Source of the DNA: Clostridia bacterium
GTDB taxonomy: Bacteria; Bacillota; Clostridia; Oscillospirales; CAG-272
Length of the DNA: 64,000 bases
Assembly: GCA_900768535.1 (NCBI GenBank)
Contig: CAAGDE010000076.1
Location: 38,911 to 102,910, forward strand
Direction of reading: 5' to 3'
Part shown: positions 45,518 to 54,126 of the stretch, piece by piece
Layout: the number at the start of each line of letters is the position of its first letter
Numbering within the stretch: the first letter of the stretch is position 1
Notes under the pieces: generated by a model
The model's input: only the letters and a program-made list of their open reading frames with translations
Database searches by the model: none
Told to the model about the DNA's origin: nothing
Translations under genes and position numbers: made by a program

Positions 45518-46972
45518 TTGGAGCTTTGCGAAGATTATACGGAGAACGGAAAGCGGGTGGACGCCCTTTTGCGGGTAGAGGAAAGCTTTGATCTGATCAA
45601 AAAGGAGCTGACGGTCGGCGGCAGGAGTGCGGTGTTCTACTATCCGGACGGCATGGTGGACGGGGATGCAATGGAAAAGCTGATGATCTACCTCCTTTCC
45701 CTGAAGCCCGATGCATGGACCGGAGTGCCGGGAACGCAGGCGTTTGCCGATGCGTTCGTGCGGGCGCATCTCCCGTTTATCGAAACCGAGGTGGTTTCGG
45801 ATCCGGACGGGATGGTGCGGTCGGTTCTGTCCGGCGTGACGCTGATGCTGGCGGACGGGCTGGGGAAATACGCGATTCTGATTGACGCGCGGACCTACCC
45901 CGGACGCTCGGTGGAGGAGCCGCAGACAGACCGGGTGATGCTCGGTGCACGGGACGGCTTTGTGGAAACGCTGATCTTCAATACCGCACTGATCCGGCGG
46001 CGTGTGCGGGATCCGGCACTGACCGTGCGTCACGTCACGGTCGGAAGCGTCAGCAGGACCGATACGGCGATCTGCTATCTGCAGGGGAGAGCGGATGACG
46101 CGTACGTCCGCAGACTGACGGAGCGACTGGAAGCCCTTCCGGCAAAGTCACTGACCGCCGGTCATGAATCGCTGGCGGAGCTGCTGATCCCCGACCGGTG
46201 GTACAATCCGTTTCCGAAAATCCGCTACACCGAGCGTCCCGACACCGCTGCGGCACAGCTGCTGGAGGGAAATGTACTGATCCTTTGCGACAATTCCCCG
46301 GTTGCCATGGTTCTGCCGACCTCGGTTTTCGATTTTCTGCAGGAGACGAACGACTTCTATCTGCCGCCGCTGACCGGAACCTATATCCGCCTGTTGCGGC
46401 ATCTGATCTTCTGGGCAACGCTGTTCCTGACGCCGCTGTGGTTCCTGTTCGTCCGCAACCCGGATCTGACACCGGCATTTTTGCGCTTCACCCTGCCGGG
46501 GGAGCCGGGGAAGCTTCCGATTCTGTGGCAGCTGCTCCTGGTGGAGCTGATTATTGACGGCTTGCGGATGGCATCGATGAACACGCCGGATATGCTGTCC
46601 AATTCGCTCTCGGTGGTGGGGGGACTGATCCTTGGTGATTTCGCGGTGGGACTGGGCTGGCTGATTCCGGAGGTCATCGTGTTCATGGCGTTCGTTGCCA
46701 TCTCCAACTTCACACAGCGCAGCTATCAGCTCGGATATGCGTTCAAATTCCTTCGCATCGGGCTGCTGTTGCTGGTGCATTTCCTGGGTGCTCCGGGATT
46801 CGTGCTCGGATGCATCGGCATCTTCCTTCTGCTTGTGACCAACCGCACCGTGGACGGCAGGCACTCCTATCTCTATCCGCTCATTCCCTTTGACGGCAGA
46901 GCGCTTCTCTCGCTTTTCCTTCGCCTGAAAAAGACCACCAAGCCGAAGAAGAGCGTGTGGGGGAAGGAATAA
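45518..46972 (+). CDS. spoVAF: Stage V sporulation protein AF (GerA family)
   Basis: 484 residues from a TTG at 45518 placed 9 nt after GGAGG; this start matches the family length, whereas the frame further left overlaps the divergent S1 gene. Strong SpoVAF motifs: ILIDARTYPGRSVEEPQTDR, GARDGFVETLIFNTALIRRR, NPFPKIRYTERPD and LLEGNVLILCDNSP. Four to six helices occupy about 290-460. SpoVAF sits in the spore inner membrane and aids the SpoVA DPA channel in germination. The other spoVA genes are not adjacent. Confidence 0.92.
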   Translation: MELCEDYTENGKRVDALLRVEESFDLIKKELTVGGRSAVFYYPDGMVDGDAMEKLMIYLLSLKPDAWTGVPGTQAFADAFVRAHLPFIETEVVSDPDGMVRSVLSGVTLMLADGLGKYAILIDARTYPGRSVEEPQTDRVMLGARDGFVETLIFNTALIRRRVRDPALTVRHVTVGSVSRTDTAICYLQGRADDAYVRRLTERLEALPAKSLTAGHESLAELLIPDRWYNPFPKIRYTERPDTAAAQLLEGNVLILCDNSPVAMVLPTSVFDFLQETNDFYLPPLTGTYIRLLRHLIFWATLFLTPLWFLFVRNPDLTPAFLRFTLPGEPGKLPILWQLLLVELIIDGLRMASMNTPDMLSNSLSVVGGLILGDFAVGLGWLIPEVIVFMAFVAISNFTQRSYQLGYAFKFLRIGLLLLVHFLGAPGFVLGCIGIFLLLVTNRTVDGRHSYLYPLIPFDGRALLSLFLRLKKTTKPKKSVWGKE

Positions 46973-46979
46973 AGCGCGC

Positions 46980-47600
46980 TTACGCCAGCGCACCCAGCGT
47001 TGCCACCGCGCCGGCGGCACAGATGAGACTGCCGTGCTCCCGGAACCAGATCCGCAGGCGTGCCGGATTTTCGGTTTCTCCGTATTCCGAGAGGAACGAA
47101 AATTCGTCCGGGACGGAAAACGGGGAGGGGGAGACGGTGACAAGCAGGATGTAGTAGCGCCCGCTGTCGTCACGGTATGCCGTGCTTTCCCCCGCAAAGC
47201 CGGCGTCCCGGAGCCTGCGGCAGGCGCGCAGCAGGCAGTCGAGGGTTTCAAAGCGGTACGCACCGTCCCTCCGGAATACTGCAGGGGACTGTCTGCCGGC
47301 GCGGACGGTCAGCGCGCCGCCCCGTTGCTCGCTCTGCTTTTTACGTTCGCCGCAGAAGGGGACACTGCTGATGAACATTTCACAGCCGCCTCCGCGGGAG
47401 GGAAAATACTGCACGGTCAGCTGCCGGTCCTCGGTCTCAAACGGAATCTGCCTTCGGATGTCTGCCAGCAGCAGCCGGAACGCGTGCCCGGTCTGTGCGG
47501 AGTTTTCACCGATCGTATCCGGGTCAAAATCATATGCCGACATATCCGAGGCGGTCAGCATGATTTTCAGTTTCTGTTCGTTGATTCGGATGAGTTCCAT
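46980..47600 (-). CDS. mecA: MecA-like adaptor protein for Clp proteolysis
   Basis: 206 residues from the ATG at 47600, 8 nt after AAAGGAG. The N-terminus MELIRINEQKLKIMLTASDM, then FRLLLADIRRQIPFETEDRQ and LTVQYFPSRGGGCEMFISS, matches the MecA/YpbH substrate-binding domain, and the C-terminal about 90 residues end in the REHG...AAGAVATLGAL pattern of the ClpC-binding domain. MecA delivers proteins to ClpCP and promotes ClpC assembly. Convergent with spoVAF, 7 nt apart. The match is by pattern and length, so identity is likely but not certain. Confidence 0.7.
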   Translation of the reverse strand: MELIRINEQKLKIMLTASDMSAYDFDPDTIGENSAQTGHAFRLLLADIRRQIPFETEDRQLTVQYFPSRGGGCEMFISSVPFCGERKKQSEQRGGALTVRAGRQSPAVFRRDGAYRFETLDCLLRACRRLRDAGFAGESTAYRDDSGRYYILLVTVSPSPFSVPDEFSFLSEYGETENPARLRIWFREHGSLICAAGAVATLGALA

Positions 47601-47633
47601 TCCATAGGCTCCTTTCGGAATTCTCTTATTTAC

Positions 47634-47639
47634 ATTATA
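47634..47639 (-). promoter_or_regulatory. Possible -10 element upstream of mecA
   Basis: TATAAT on the minus strand 34 nt before the mecA start. No good -35 is visible at 16-18 nt, so an activator or weak promoter is possible. Confidence 0.4.
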
Positions 47640-47733
47640 GTCCTTTCCTTCGGAAATGGAACCCCTAAAAATATGGTAATTGCTTTTTTTGCGGCAAAAT
47701 AGATGCGCTATGCGGTCGCCCCCGCCGATTTCG

Positions 47734-47781
47734 CCCTCATCCGTCGCCTGCGGCGCCACCTTCCCCCTCAAAGAGGAAGGC
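47734..47781 (-). repeat. Diverged single copy of the palindromic repeat type
   Basis: Plus strand CCCTCATC, then GTCGC/GCG hairpin, then CTTCC...GGAAG hairpin: the same order of elements as copy A at 29964, with different loops and stem bases. It lies in the 289-bp gap between mecA and the mutase gene, upstream of the latter's promoter; the rest of that gap holds only promoters. Confidence 0.6.
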
Positions 47782-47826
47782 GAACGTACCGCAACATACT
47801 TTTGTGCCGCTTTTTCACTGCCGGAC

Positions 47827-47855
47827 TTGACAAGGGGCGGAAGGTATGGTATAAT
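47827..47855 (+). promoter_or_regulatory. Consensus SigA promoter for the mutase-family gene
   Basis: TTGACA at 47827-47832, 17-nt spacer, TATAAT at 47850-47855: a perfect consensus, 34 nt before the start codon. Confidence 0.88.
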
Positions 47856-47889
47856 AGATGACGGATTTTGCAGAAGGGACGGATGGAAA

Positions 47890-48546
47890 ATGGAGAAGAA
47901 TGCAACGCACGTCATCATGATCCGGCATGGGGAAAGCCGGGGGAATGCAGAGGGCTTTTTTTCGGGACAGACCGATATTCCGCTGACGCCGCTCGGCATC
48001 CGGCAGGCGGAACGCACGGCGGAATATCTGCGGGAGCGGAGCATCGACCGGATCTACTCCAGCGATCTCATCCGATCCATGCAGACGGCGGAACCGACCG
48101 CCCGGCTGCACGGGCTTCCGATCATTCCGGAAAAGGGACTGCGGGAGATTGATGCCGGCAAGTGGGAACGCGTTCCCTACAATGACCTGGCTGTACGCTT
48201 TCCGGAAACAAGAGCAATCTGGATGACGCACATCGGGCTGGCTCATCCGGACGGCGGGGAATCGGTTGCCGGGGTTGCCGCGCGCATCCGGGCAACGGTG
48301 GAGCGGCTGGTACGGGAAAATCCGGGGCGCTGTATCGCACTGTTCTCACACGCGCTTCCGATCCGCTCCATGGGGTGCATCTGGCAGGGAATTCCGATTC
48401 CCGAAATGGAGCGTCTGCCGTGGAGCACCAACGCGGCGGTGAGCGAGGCGGTCTATGAACCGGACGGCAGTGTGCGTTTCCTTTGCTACGGGTACGATGC
48501 CCATCAGAAGGATACCGTAACGGGATTCCCCAAGGGGGCTGTCTGA
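47890..48546 (+). CDS. Histidine phosphatase / phosphoglycerate mutase family enzyme
   Basis: 218 residues. The catalytic MIRHGESRGNAEGFFSGQTD (His in RHGE) and IYSSDLIRSMQTAEP segments near the start, LREIDAGKWERVPY in the middle, and ALFSHALPIRSMG with the second active-site His near 157, define the GpmB/CobC-like branch. Probably a broad phosphatase acting on a small sugar phosphate or cobalamin precursor, rather than glycolytic mutase. Single-gene unit with its own promoter and terminator. Confidence 0.88.
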   Translation: MEKNATHVIMIRHGESRGNAEGFFSGQTDIPLTPLGIRQAERTAEYLRERSIDRIYSSDLIRSMQTAEPTARLHGLPIIPEKGLREIDAGKWERVPYNDLAVRFPETRAIWMTHIGLAHPDGGESVAGVAARIRATVERLVRENPGRCIALFSHALPIRSMGCIWQGIPIPEMERLPWSTNAAVSEAVYEPDGSVRFLCYGYDAHQKDTVTGFPKGAV

Positions 48547-48553
48547 CAACAAC

Positions 48554-48589
48554 AAAAGGTATGACCGCACAAAACGGGTCATACCTTTT
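48554..48589 (+). terminator. Intrinsic terminator between mutase-family gene and xre
   Basis: Stem AAAAGGTATGACC / GGTCATACCTTTT (48554-48566 with 48577-48589 approx.), loop about 10 nt. A and T ends let it serve both converging genes. Confidence 0.82.
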
Positions 48590-48611
48590 GCTGTATTCTG
48601 TTCACGGTGCG

Positions 48612-48812
48612 TTACCGTCCCGCAAGAAGATGCTGCAGGCTGACGTGGAGTGCGTCTGCCAGCTCATCCAGAATCAGAATATCGGGGCAGGAAATTCCGT
48701 GCTCCCATTTTGAAACCGCCTGAGAGGTCACACAGCAGCGCTGGGCGAGCTCCTTTTGCGTCAAGCCGGCTTCATGCCGCAAAGATGCAATACGGCAGGC
48801 AAACAGATTCAT
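48612..48812 (-). CDS. XRE-family helix-turn-helix regulator
   Basis: 66 residues from ATG 48812; GAGG lies 10 nt and AGGAGG about 19 nt upstream. The Cro/CI-type HTH is clear: IASLRHEAGLTQKELAQRCC, then VTSQAVSKWEHGISCPDILI and a final dimer/turn helix. Minimal size with no sensor domain. There is no separate promoter just upstream; the nearest is at 49089-49117, beyond a 19-codon reading frame and a terminator. Its target is unknown; it may regulate its own leader unit. Confidence 0.85.
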   Translation of the reverse strand: MNLFACRIASLRHEAGLTQKELAQRCCVTSQAVSKWEHGISCPDILILDELADALHVSLQHLLAGR

Positions 48813-48875
48813 ATCGATCAATTCCTCAAACCTCCTGATTTCGGAGCAGCGCCGCGCGGCACTGCGGTTCTGTAC

Positions 48876-48908
48876 AAAAAGGGACACCCGAAAAGCATCG
48901 GATGTCCC
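48876..48908 (-). terminator. Intrinsic terminator in the leader upstream of xre
   Basis: Minus strand stem GGGACA paired with TGTCCC (48908-48903 with 48886-48881) plus inner CCGA/TCGG pairs, then five T (48880-48876). It lies 64 nt before the xre start. Confidence 0.85.
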
Positions 48909-48952
48909 CCGGAAACCAAAGGGTTTTTATCTGCCCGGAATCGACAGCGTCC

Positions 48953-49012
48953 TTATCGGACAGTCACCTTCGAGGCGAGATAAAGACATCCGTTTGTTTT
49001 GCTTCCGTTCAT
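48953..49012 (-). CDS. 19-residue small peptide gene or leader peptide
   Basis: Predicted peptide MNGSKTNGCLYLASKVTVR. The ATG at 49012 lies 9 nt after AAAGGAGG, a perfect Shine-Dalgarno. Upstream is a perfect SigA promoter (49117-49089) and downstream a terminator (48908-48876), so a transcript of about 205 nt would carry just this frame. It could be a free-standing small protein, or a leader peptide controlling the XRE gene behind the terminator. I do not recognise a family. No membrane helix is evident; one Cys at position 9. Confidence 0.6.
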   Translation of the reverse strand: MNGSKTNGCLYLASKVTVR

Positions 49013-49088
49013 TCTTCTCCGCCTCCTTTCGTAAGATTTTTGTCCGAATTCACCCGGTTGTACTTCCCGATTTCATTCCGACAGACCT

Positions 49089-49117
49089 ATTATACCATAC
49101 ATTTCCGGATTTGTCAA
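49089..49117 (-). promoter_or_regulatory. Consensus SigA promoter for the small peptide / xre unit
   Basis: Minus strand TTGACA (49117-49112), 17-nt spacer, TATAAT (49094-49089). All consensus positions match. Confidence 0.88.
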
Positions 49118-49154
49118 TCAACCGTTGGTTGAAAATTCGGATTTTTTTTTGCTC

Positions 49155-52100
49155 TCAGTCCCGGAAATACCGGACCGCCGCTTCAAACATCCGGATATCG
49201 TAATTGCCGGGGACATTTTTGTAAAGCCCGGCGCCCACGCGTTCACTGTGTCCCATTTTTCCAAAGACCCGTCCGTCCGGGGAGGTGATGCCCTCCACTG
49301 CCCAGGCGGAGCCGTTGGGGTTGAAGCGGATGTCCTCGGTCGCTCTGCCGTCAAAGTCCGCATACTGCGTGGCAATCTGTCCGTTTTCCGCAAGCTGTGC
49401 CAAAAGCGCATCGGACGCGAGGAATCTGCCTTCCCCGTGCGAAATCGGGACATTCACCACGTCTCCGATCCGCATCAGCGAGAGCCAGGGGGAGAGATTG
49501 GACGCAATGCGCGTGCGGACAATGCGCGACTGATGCCGACCGATGGTGTTGTAGGTCAGCGTGGGGCAGGATGCGTCCGTATCAATGATCTTTCCGTACG
49601 GAACCAGCCCCAGCTTGATGAGTGCCTGGAAGCCGTTGCAGATGCCGCACATCAGACCGTCGCGGCGGTCGAGCAGCTCGGTCACGCCCTCCCGGATCAT
49701 GGGATTGCGGAAAACCGCCGTGATGAATTTTCCGCTCCCGTCCGGCTCGTCTCCGCCGGAAAATCCGCCCGGAAGAAAGACGATCTGCGACTGCTTCAGC
49801 TCTTTGGCAAGTTGCTCCAGGCTCCGGTTGATGCCGTCCGCCGTCCGGTTGCTCAGCACCGCAATCACCGGCTCCGCACCCGCGTCGGCAACCGCCCTGG
49901 CGGAGTCGTATTCGCAGTTGGTGCCGGGAAAGACCGGAATCAGGACGCGCGGCTTGGCACACCGGACGGCAGGGGATGCCTGCTGATTCACCGCCCAGGA
50001 GAGGGTATCGGGCTGTTTCCGCTCAGCGCGGACATTGCACGGGAAGACCGATTCCAGCCGATTCTCATATGAGCAGAGCAGGGACGCCAGCGAAACCGCT
50101 TCTCCCCGGTAGGTAATCTCCGGTGCCGCCGTGACCTCGCCGATCACTTCACGCGGGTTGTCCGCTTCGGTGACCTCCAACAGGAAGCCGGCGTAGTTGT
50201 AGCCGAACAGATCGGTCACGGTCAGACTGTCGTCAAATGCAAAGCCCAAGCCGTTTCCGAAGCACATTTTCATCACCGCCTCGGCAATTCCGCCCATGCC
50301 GGGTGTGTAGCAGGCGACTGCGCGACCGCTCCGGAGCAGATCCGAAACACGGTCAAACAGGGCAAGGAGCGATTCCGTGCGCGGCAGGTGATTTTCATCG
50401 AATTCCGGAGCAAGGAAGAGCACCTTGTGTCCGGGCGTTTTGAATTCCGGCGACACGATGCGGTCGGTTTTCGAGGTTGTGACAGCAAAGGAGACCAGCG
50501 TCGGCGGCACGTCCAGCTTCTCAAAGCTTCCGCTCATCGAGTCCTTTCCGCCGATGGCACCGATGCCGAGCGCCATCTGCGCACGGAAGGCGCCGAGCAG
50601 GGCACAGAGCGGCTGACTCCAGCGGGCGGGATCCTTTCCGGGGTGCTTGAAGTATTCCTGGAAGGTCAGATAGACGTCCCGGAAATCCGCACCCGTGGCA
50701 ATCAGGCGGCAGACCGACTCCACCACCGCAAGATACGCGCCGTGAAAGGGGCTTTTTTCGGAAATGAAGGGATTGTACCCGAAGGCCATCAGCGAGCAGT
50801 CATCGGTGTGCCCGGTTTCTGCGGGAATTTTCTGCACCATTGCCTGAATCGGGGTCAGCTGGTTCTTTCCGCCAAAGGGCATGAGAACCGTTCCGGCACC
50901 GATGGTGGAATCGAAGCGCTCGGACAGTCCGCGCCGGGAGCAGAGGTTCAGATCCCTGGTCAGCGCCAGATAATTTTCGGCAAACGAGCCGGTTACGGAT
51001 GTTTCCGCTACAACGGACGGCTCGGTCTCAATGCGGATATGCTTTTCCGCTCCGTTGGAATTCAGGAATTCCCGGCTGATGTCCACGATCGTGTCCCCGC
51101 GCCAGTGCATGACCAGACGGGGCGATTCCGTGACCGTTGCAACCGGCGTTGCGGCAAGGTTTTCCGCATCGGCAAGCGCCAGGAATGCATCCGCATCGGC
51201 AGGGGAGACGACAACCGCCATCCGCTCCTGGCTTTCGCTGATGGCAAGCTCGGTGCCGTCCAGTCCCTCGTATTTTTTCGGGACCGCGTCCAGGTTGATG
51301 TCCAGTCCGTCCGCCAGCTCGCCGATGGCAACCGACACGCCGCCCGCGCCGAAATCGTTACAGCGCTTGATCATCCGGGTGGCAGCCGGATTGCGGAACA
51401 GGCGCTGGAGCTTGCGCTCTTCCGGTGCGTTGCCCTTCTGCACCTCGGCACCGCAGGTTTCCAGCGAGGTGAGCGTATGCGACTTGGAGGAGCCGGTTGC
51501 GCCGCCGCAGCCGTCCCGTCCCGTGGCACCGCCCAGCAGGATGACAACGTCTCCCGGAAGCGGTGTTTCCCTGCGGACGTTTCTCTCCGGCGCCGCCGCA
51601 ATGACCGCGCCGATCTCCATCCGTTTTGCCGCATAGCCGGGATGGTAAATCTCGTCCACAATCCCGGTCGCCAGCCCGATCTGATTGCCGTAGGAGGAAT
51701 ACCCCGCCGCGGCAGTCGTAACGATCTTTCTCTGCGGGAGCTTTCCCGGCAGCGTATCGGAGATCGGTACGGTCGGGTCTGCGGCACCGGTCACGCGCAT
51801 GGCTCCGTAGACATAGGAACGCCCGGACAGCGGATCGCGGATGGCGCCGCCGATGCAGGTGGCTGCACCGCCGAAGGGCTCGATCTCGGTGGGGTGGTTG
51901 TGCGTTTCGTTCTTGAAGAGCAGGAGCCACGGCTCGGTGACGCCGTCCACGGTGACGTCGATTTTCACCGTGCAGGCGTTGATCTCCTCGCTCTCGTCCA
52001 GCCGGTCCAGCCTGCCGGCGCGGCGCAAAGCCCTGACCGCAACGGTGGCAATGTCCATCAGGCAGACCGGCTTGGTTCTGCCGAGCTCCTGCCGCAGGGC

Positions 52101-52847
52101 AAGGTAGTCCGCATAGGTTTGCTGCACCAGCGGGTCGGCAAAGGAGACGCTGTCAATATGGGTCAGGAAGGTGGTGTGCCGGCAGTGATCCGACCAGTAG
52201 GTATCGATCATCCGTAGCTCGGTCAGGGTCGGGTCGCGCTGCTCGGAGCGGAAATAGGACCGGCAGAAGGCGATGTCGTCCGCGTCCATGGCAAGCCCCA
52301 GCGTGCGGATCATGTCCTCCAGCCCGGCACGGTCCAGCTCCCGGAAGCCGTTCAGAATCCGAACCTTTTCGGGCGCATCGGCACGGATGGCAAGCGTTTC
52401 GGGAAGAGCGAGCGATGCCTCCCGCGCTTCCACCGGGTTGATGACATACTTTTTGACTGCGGCAAGCTCCGCATCGGTCAGCTGTCCTTCCAGCAGGTAG
52501 ACCTTTGCCGTCCGGATCAGCGGGCGCTCGGCACGGGAAAGCATCTGAATGCACTGTGCGGCGCTGTCGGCGCGCTGGTCGAACTGCCCCGGCAGGTATT
52601 CCACGGCAAAGACTGCTGCGCCGTGCGCGTCAAACGTATCGCTGACCAGATCCAGCTGCGGCTCCGAGAAGACCGTCCGCCGGGCAAGTGCAAACAGCTC
52701 CGGCGTCATGTTTTCCGCGTCATACCGGTTCAGGAGCCGCAGCCCGGTCAGCGAACGGATCCCGACCAGGTCACGCAGCTCGGCGCACAGACTGTCGGCT
52801 TCCTGCGTCAGTCCCGGCTTTTTCTCCACATAAACTCTGTAAATCAT
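49155..52847 (-). CDS. purL: Phosphoribosylformylglycinamidine synthase, single-chain clostridial type
   Basis: 1230 residues. Converts FGAR to FGAM using glutamine and ATP. Both the synthase (YWSDHCRHTTFLT near 220; ETHNHPTEIEPFGGAATC near 313) and the glutaminase domain are in one protein. The C-terminal amidotransferase starts RVLIPVFPGTNCEYDSA (about 955), with nucleophile Cys in GICNGFQALIKLG near 1070. This fused form is usual in Clostridia, unlike the split PurSQL of Bacillus. Last gene of the operon; its start overlaps purD by 4 nt. The 3' end has no convincing terminator. Confidence 0.96.
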   Translation of the reverse strand: MIYRVYVEKKPGLTQEADSLCAELRDLVGIRSLTGLRLLNRYDAENMTPELFALARRTVFSEPQLDLVSDTFDAHGAAVFAVEYLPGQFDQRADSAAQCIQMLSRAERPLIRTAKVYLLEGQLTDAELAAVKKYVINPVEAREASLALPETLAIRADAPEKVRILNGFRELDRAGLEDMIRTLGLAMDADDIAFCRSYFRSEQRDPTLTELRMIDTYWSDHCRHTTFLTHIDSVSFADPLVQQTYADYLALRQELGRTKPVCLMDIATVAVRALRRAGRLDRLDESEEINACTVKIDVTVDGVTEPWLLLFKNETHNHPTEIEPFGGAATCIGGAIRDPLSGRSYVYGAMRVTGAADPTVPISDTLPGKLPQRKIVTTAAAGYSSYGNQIGLATGIVDEIYHPGYAAKRMEIGAVIAAAPERNVRRETPLPGDVVILLGGATGRDGCGGATGSSKSHTLTSLETCGAEVQKGNAPEERKLQRLFRNPAATRMIKRCNDFGAGGVSVAIGELADGLDINLDAVPKKYEGLDGTELAISESQERMAVVVSPADADAFLALADAENLAATPVATVTESPRLVMHWRGDTIVDISREFLNSNGAEKHIRIETEPSVVAETSVTGSFAENYLALTRDLNLCSRRGLSERFDSTIGAGTVLMPFGGKNQLTPIQAMVQKIPAETGHTDDCSLMAFGYNPFISEKSPFHGAYLAVVESVCRLIATGADFRDVYLTFQEYFKHPGKDPARWSQPLCALLGAFRAQMALGIGAIGGKDSMSGSFEKLDVPPTLVSFAVTTSKTDRIVSPEFKTPGHKVLFLAPEFDENHLPRTESLLALFDRVSDLLRSGRAVACYTPGMGGIAEAVMKMCFGNGLGFAFDDSLTVTDLFGYNYAGFLLEVTEADNPREVIGEVTAAPEITYRGEAVSLASLLCSYENRLESVFPCNVRAERKQPDTLSWAVNQQASPAVRCAKPRVLIPVFPGTNCEYDSARAVADAGAEPVIAVLSNRTADGINRSLEQLAKELKQSQIVFLPGGFSGGDEPDGSGKFITAVFRNPMIREGVTELLDRRDGLMCGICNGFQALIKLGLVPYGKIIDTDASCPTLTYNTIGRHQSRIVRTRIASNLSPWLSLMRIGDVVNVPISHGEGRFLASDALLAQLAENGQIATQYADFDGRATEDIRFNPNGSAWAVEGITSPDGRVFGKMGHSERVGAGLYKNVPGNYDIRMFEAAVRYFRD

Positions 52848-54118
52848 TCCATCCTCCCCAAAGCGCTCAGGGCGCGCGCCCCGATGTCCCGTCTCATGTA
52901 GGCATCCCGGAAGGTGATTCGGGACGCTTTTTCGTATGCCTCGCGGACCGCATCCCGCAGGTTGTCCGCAACGGCAACCACACCGAGAACGCGTCCGCCG
53001 GAGGTCAGAAGCTGACCGTCACGCAGTTCCGCCCCGGCAACATCGACCGAACCGGCAAGGGAGGGCGGAACGGTGATGGGATAGCCCTTCCCGTAGGCGG
53101 TCGGATAGCCACCCGATGCCATGACCACACAGCACGCGGCGCCGCTCCGCCAGCGCACCTCGGTGTCCGCCAGCGTACCGTTTGCGGTTGCCTGCATCAC
53201 CGTCAGCAGGTCACTCTCCAGCAGCGGCAGAACAACCTGCGTTTCTGGGTCCCCGAAGCGGCAGTTGTATTCGATGACGCGCGGACCGTCCGGCGTCAGC
53301 ATCAGCCCGAAGTAGAGGCATCCCCGGAAGGGTCTGCCCTCGGCTTTCATTGCCCGCACCGTGGGCAGAAAGATCTCCTTCATACAGCGGTCGGCGATCC
53401 CGGCGGTGTAGAACGGGTTCGGCGCAACGGTTCCCATTCCGCCGGTGTTGGGGCCGGTGTCGCCGTCCCCGATACGCTTGTGATCCATGGAGGACACCAT
53501 GGGCTTGACGGTGTCGCCGTCGGTAAAGGCAAGCACCGACACCTCCGGTCCCGTCAGGTACTCCTCAATCACCAGCTTCTCGCCGCTCTTTCCGAACTTT
53601 TTGTTCTGCATGGCTTCCCGCACCGCGTCAACGGCTTCCTCGCGCGTCATGGCAACGGTTACGCCTTTTCCCAGCGCCAGTCCGTCCGCCTTGACCACAA
53701 TCGGGAGCTTTGCCGTCTCCAGGTAGGCAAGCGCCGCGTCCATATCGTCAAAAACCTCATAGTCGGCAGTCGGAATGCCGTATTTTTTCATCAGATTCTT
53801 TGCAAAGACCTTGCTTCCCTCAAGAATCGCGGCGTTGGCGCGCGGACCGAAGCAGGGGATGCCGATCTCCTCCAGTCGATCCACACAGCCCAGCACCAGC
53901 GGGTCATCAGGCGCAACCACGGCAAAGCCGATGCTGTGCGCGCCGGCAAATTCCGCAATCCGGTCAATCTCGCAGGCACCGATCGGAACGCAGACCGCGT
54001 CCGCCGCAATGCCGCCGTTTCCGGGGAGCGCATAGACGGTCTCCACCGCCGGATTTTCCTTCAGCTTTTTGATGATGGCGTGCTCCCGTCCGCCGCCACC
54101 GACAACCAGAATGTTCAT
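52844..54118 (-). CDS. purD: Phosphoribosylamine-glycine ligase
   Basis: 424 residues. ATP-grasp enzyme making GAR from phosphoribosylamine and glycine. MNILVVGGGGREHAIIKKLK at the N-terminus, GPRANAAILEGSKVFAKNLM, VVKADGLALGKGVTVA (ATP-binding), and FRGCLYFGLMLT plus VIEYNCRFGDPETQVVLP. ATG at 54118 is preceded by AAGGAGGACT; a longer in-frame start has no site and overlaps the upstream gene. Eighth in transcription order. Confidence 0.97.
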   Translation of the reverse strand: MNILVVGGGGREHAIIKKLKENPAVETVYALPGNGGIAADAVCVPIGACEIDRIAEFAGAHSIGFAVVAPDDPLVLGCVDRLEEIGIPCFGPRANAAILEGSKVFAKNLMKKYGIPTADYEVFDDMDAALAYLETAKLPIVVKADGLALGKGVTVAMTREEAVDAVREAMQNKKFGKSGEKLVIEEYLTGPEVSVLAFTDGDTVKPMVSSMDHKRIGDGDTGPNTGGMGTVAPNPFYTAGIADRCMKEIFLPTVRAMKAEGRPFRGCLYFGLMLTPDGPRVIEYNCRFGDPETQVVLPLLESDLLTVMQATANGTLADTEVRWRSGAACCVVMASGGYPTAYGKGYPITVPPSLAGSVDVAGAELRDGQLLTSGGRVLGVVAVADNLRDAVREAYEKASRITFRDAYMRRDIGARALSALGRME

Positions 54119-54126
54119 AGTCCTCC

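Noticed and set aside
49101..49150. Plus-strand hairpin with a run of ten T downstream of xre region
   Set aside because: It could terminate plus-strand transcription, but no plus-strand gene leads into it, and on the minus strand it shows only A after the stem, so it is not a good terminator for purL.
50388..52217. 609-codon plus-strand frame inside purL
   Set aside because: Shadow of the purL frame; composition and lack of motifs show it is not a gene. The same applies to long frames opposite purM, purF and polC.
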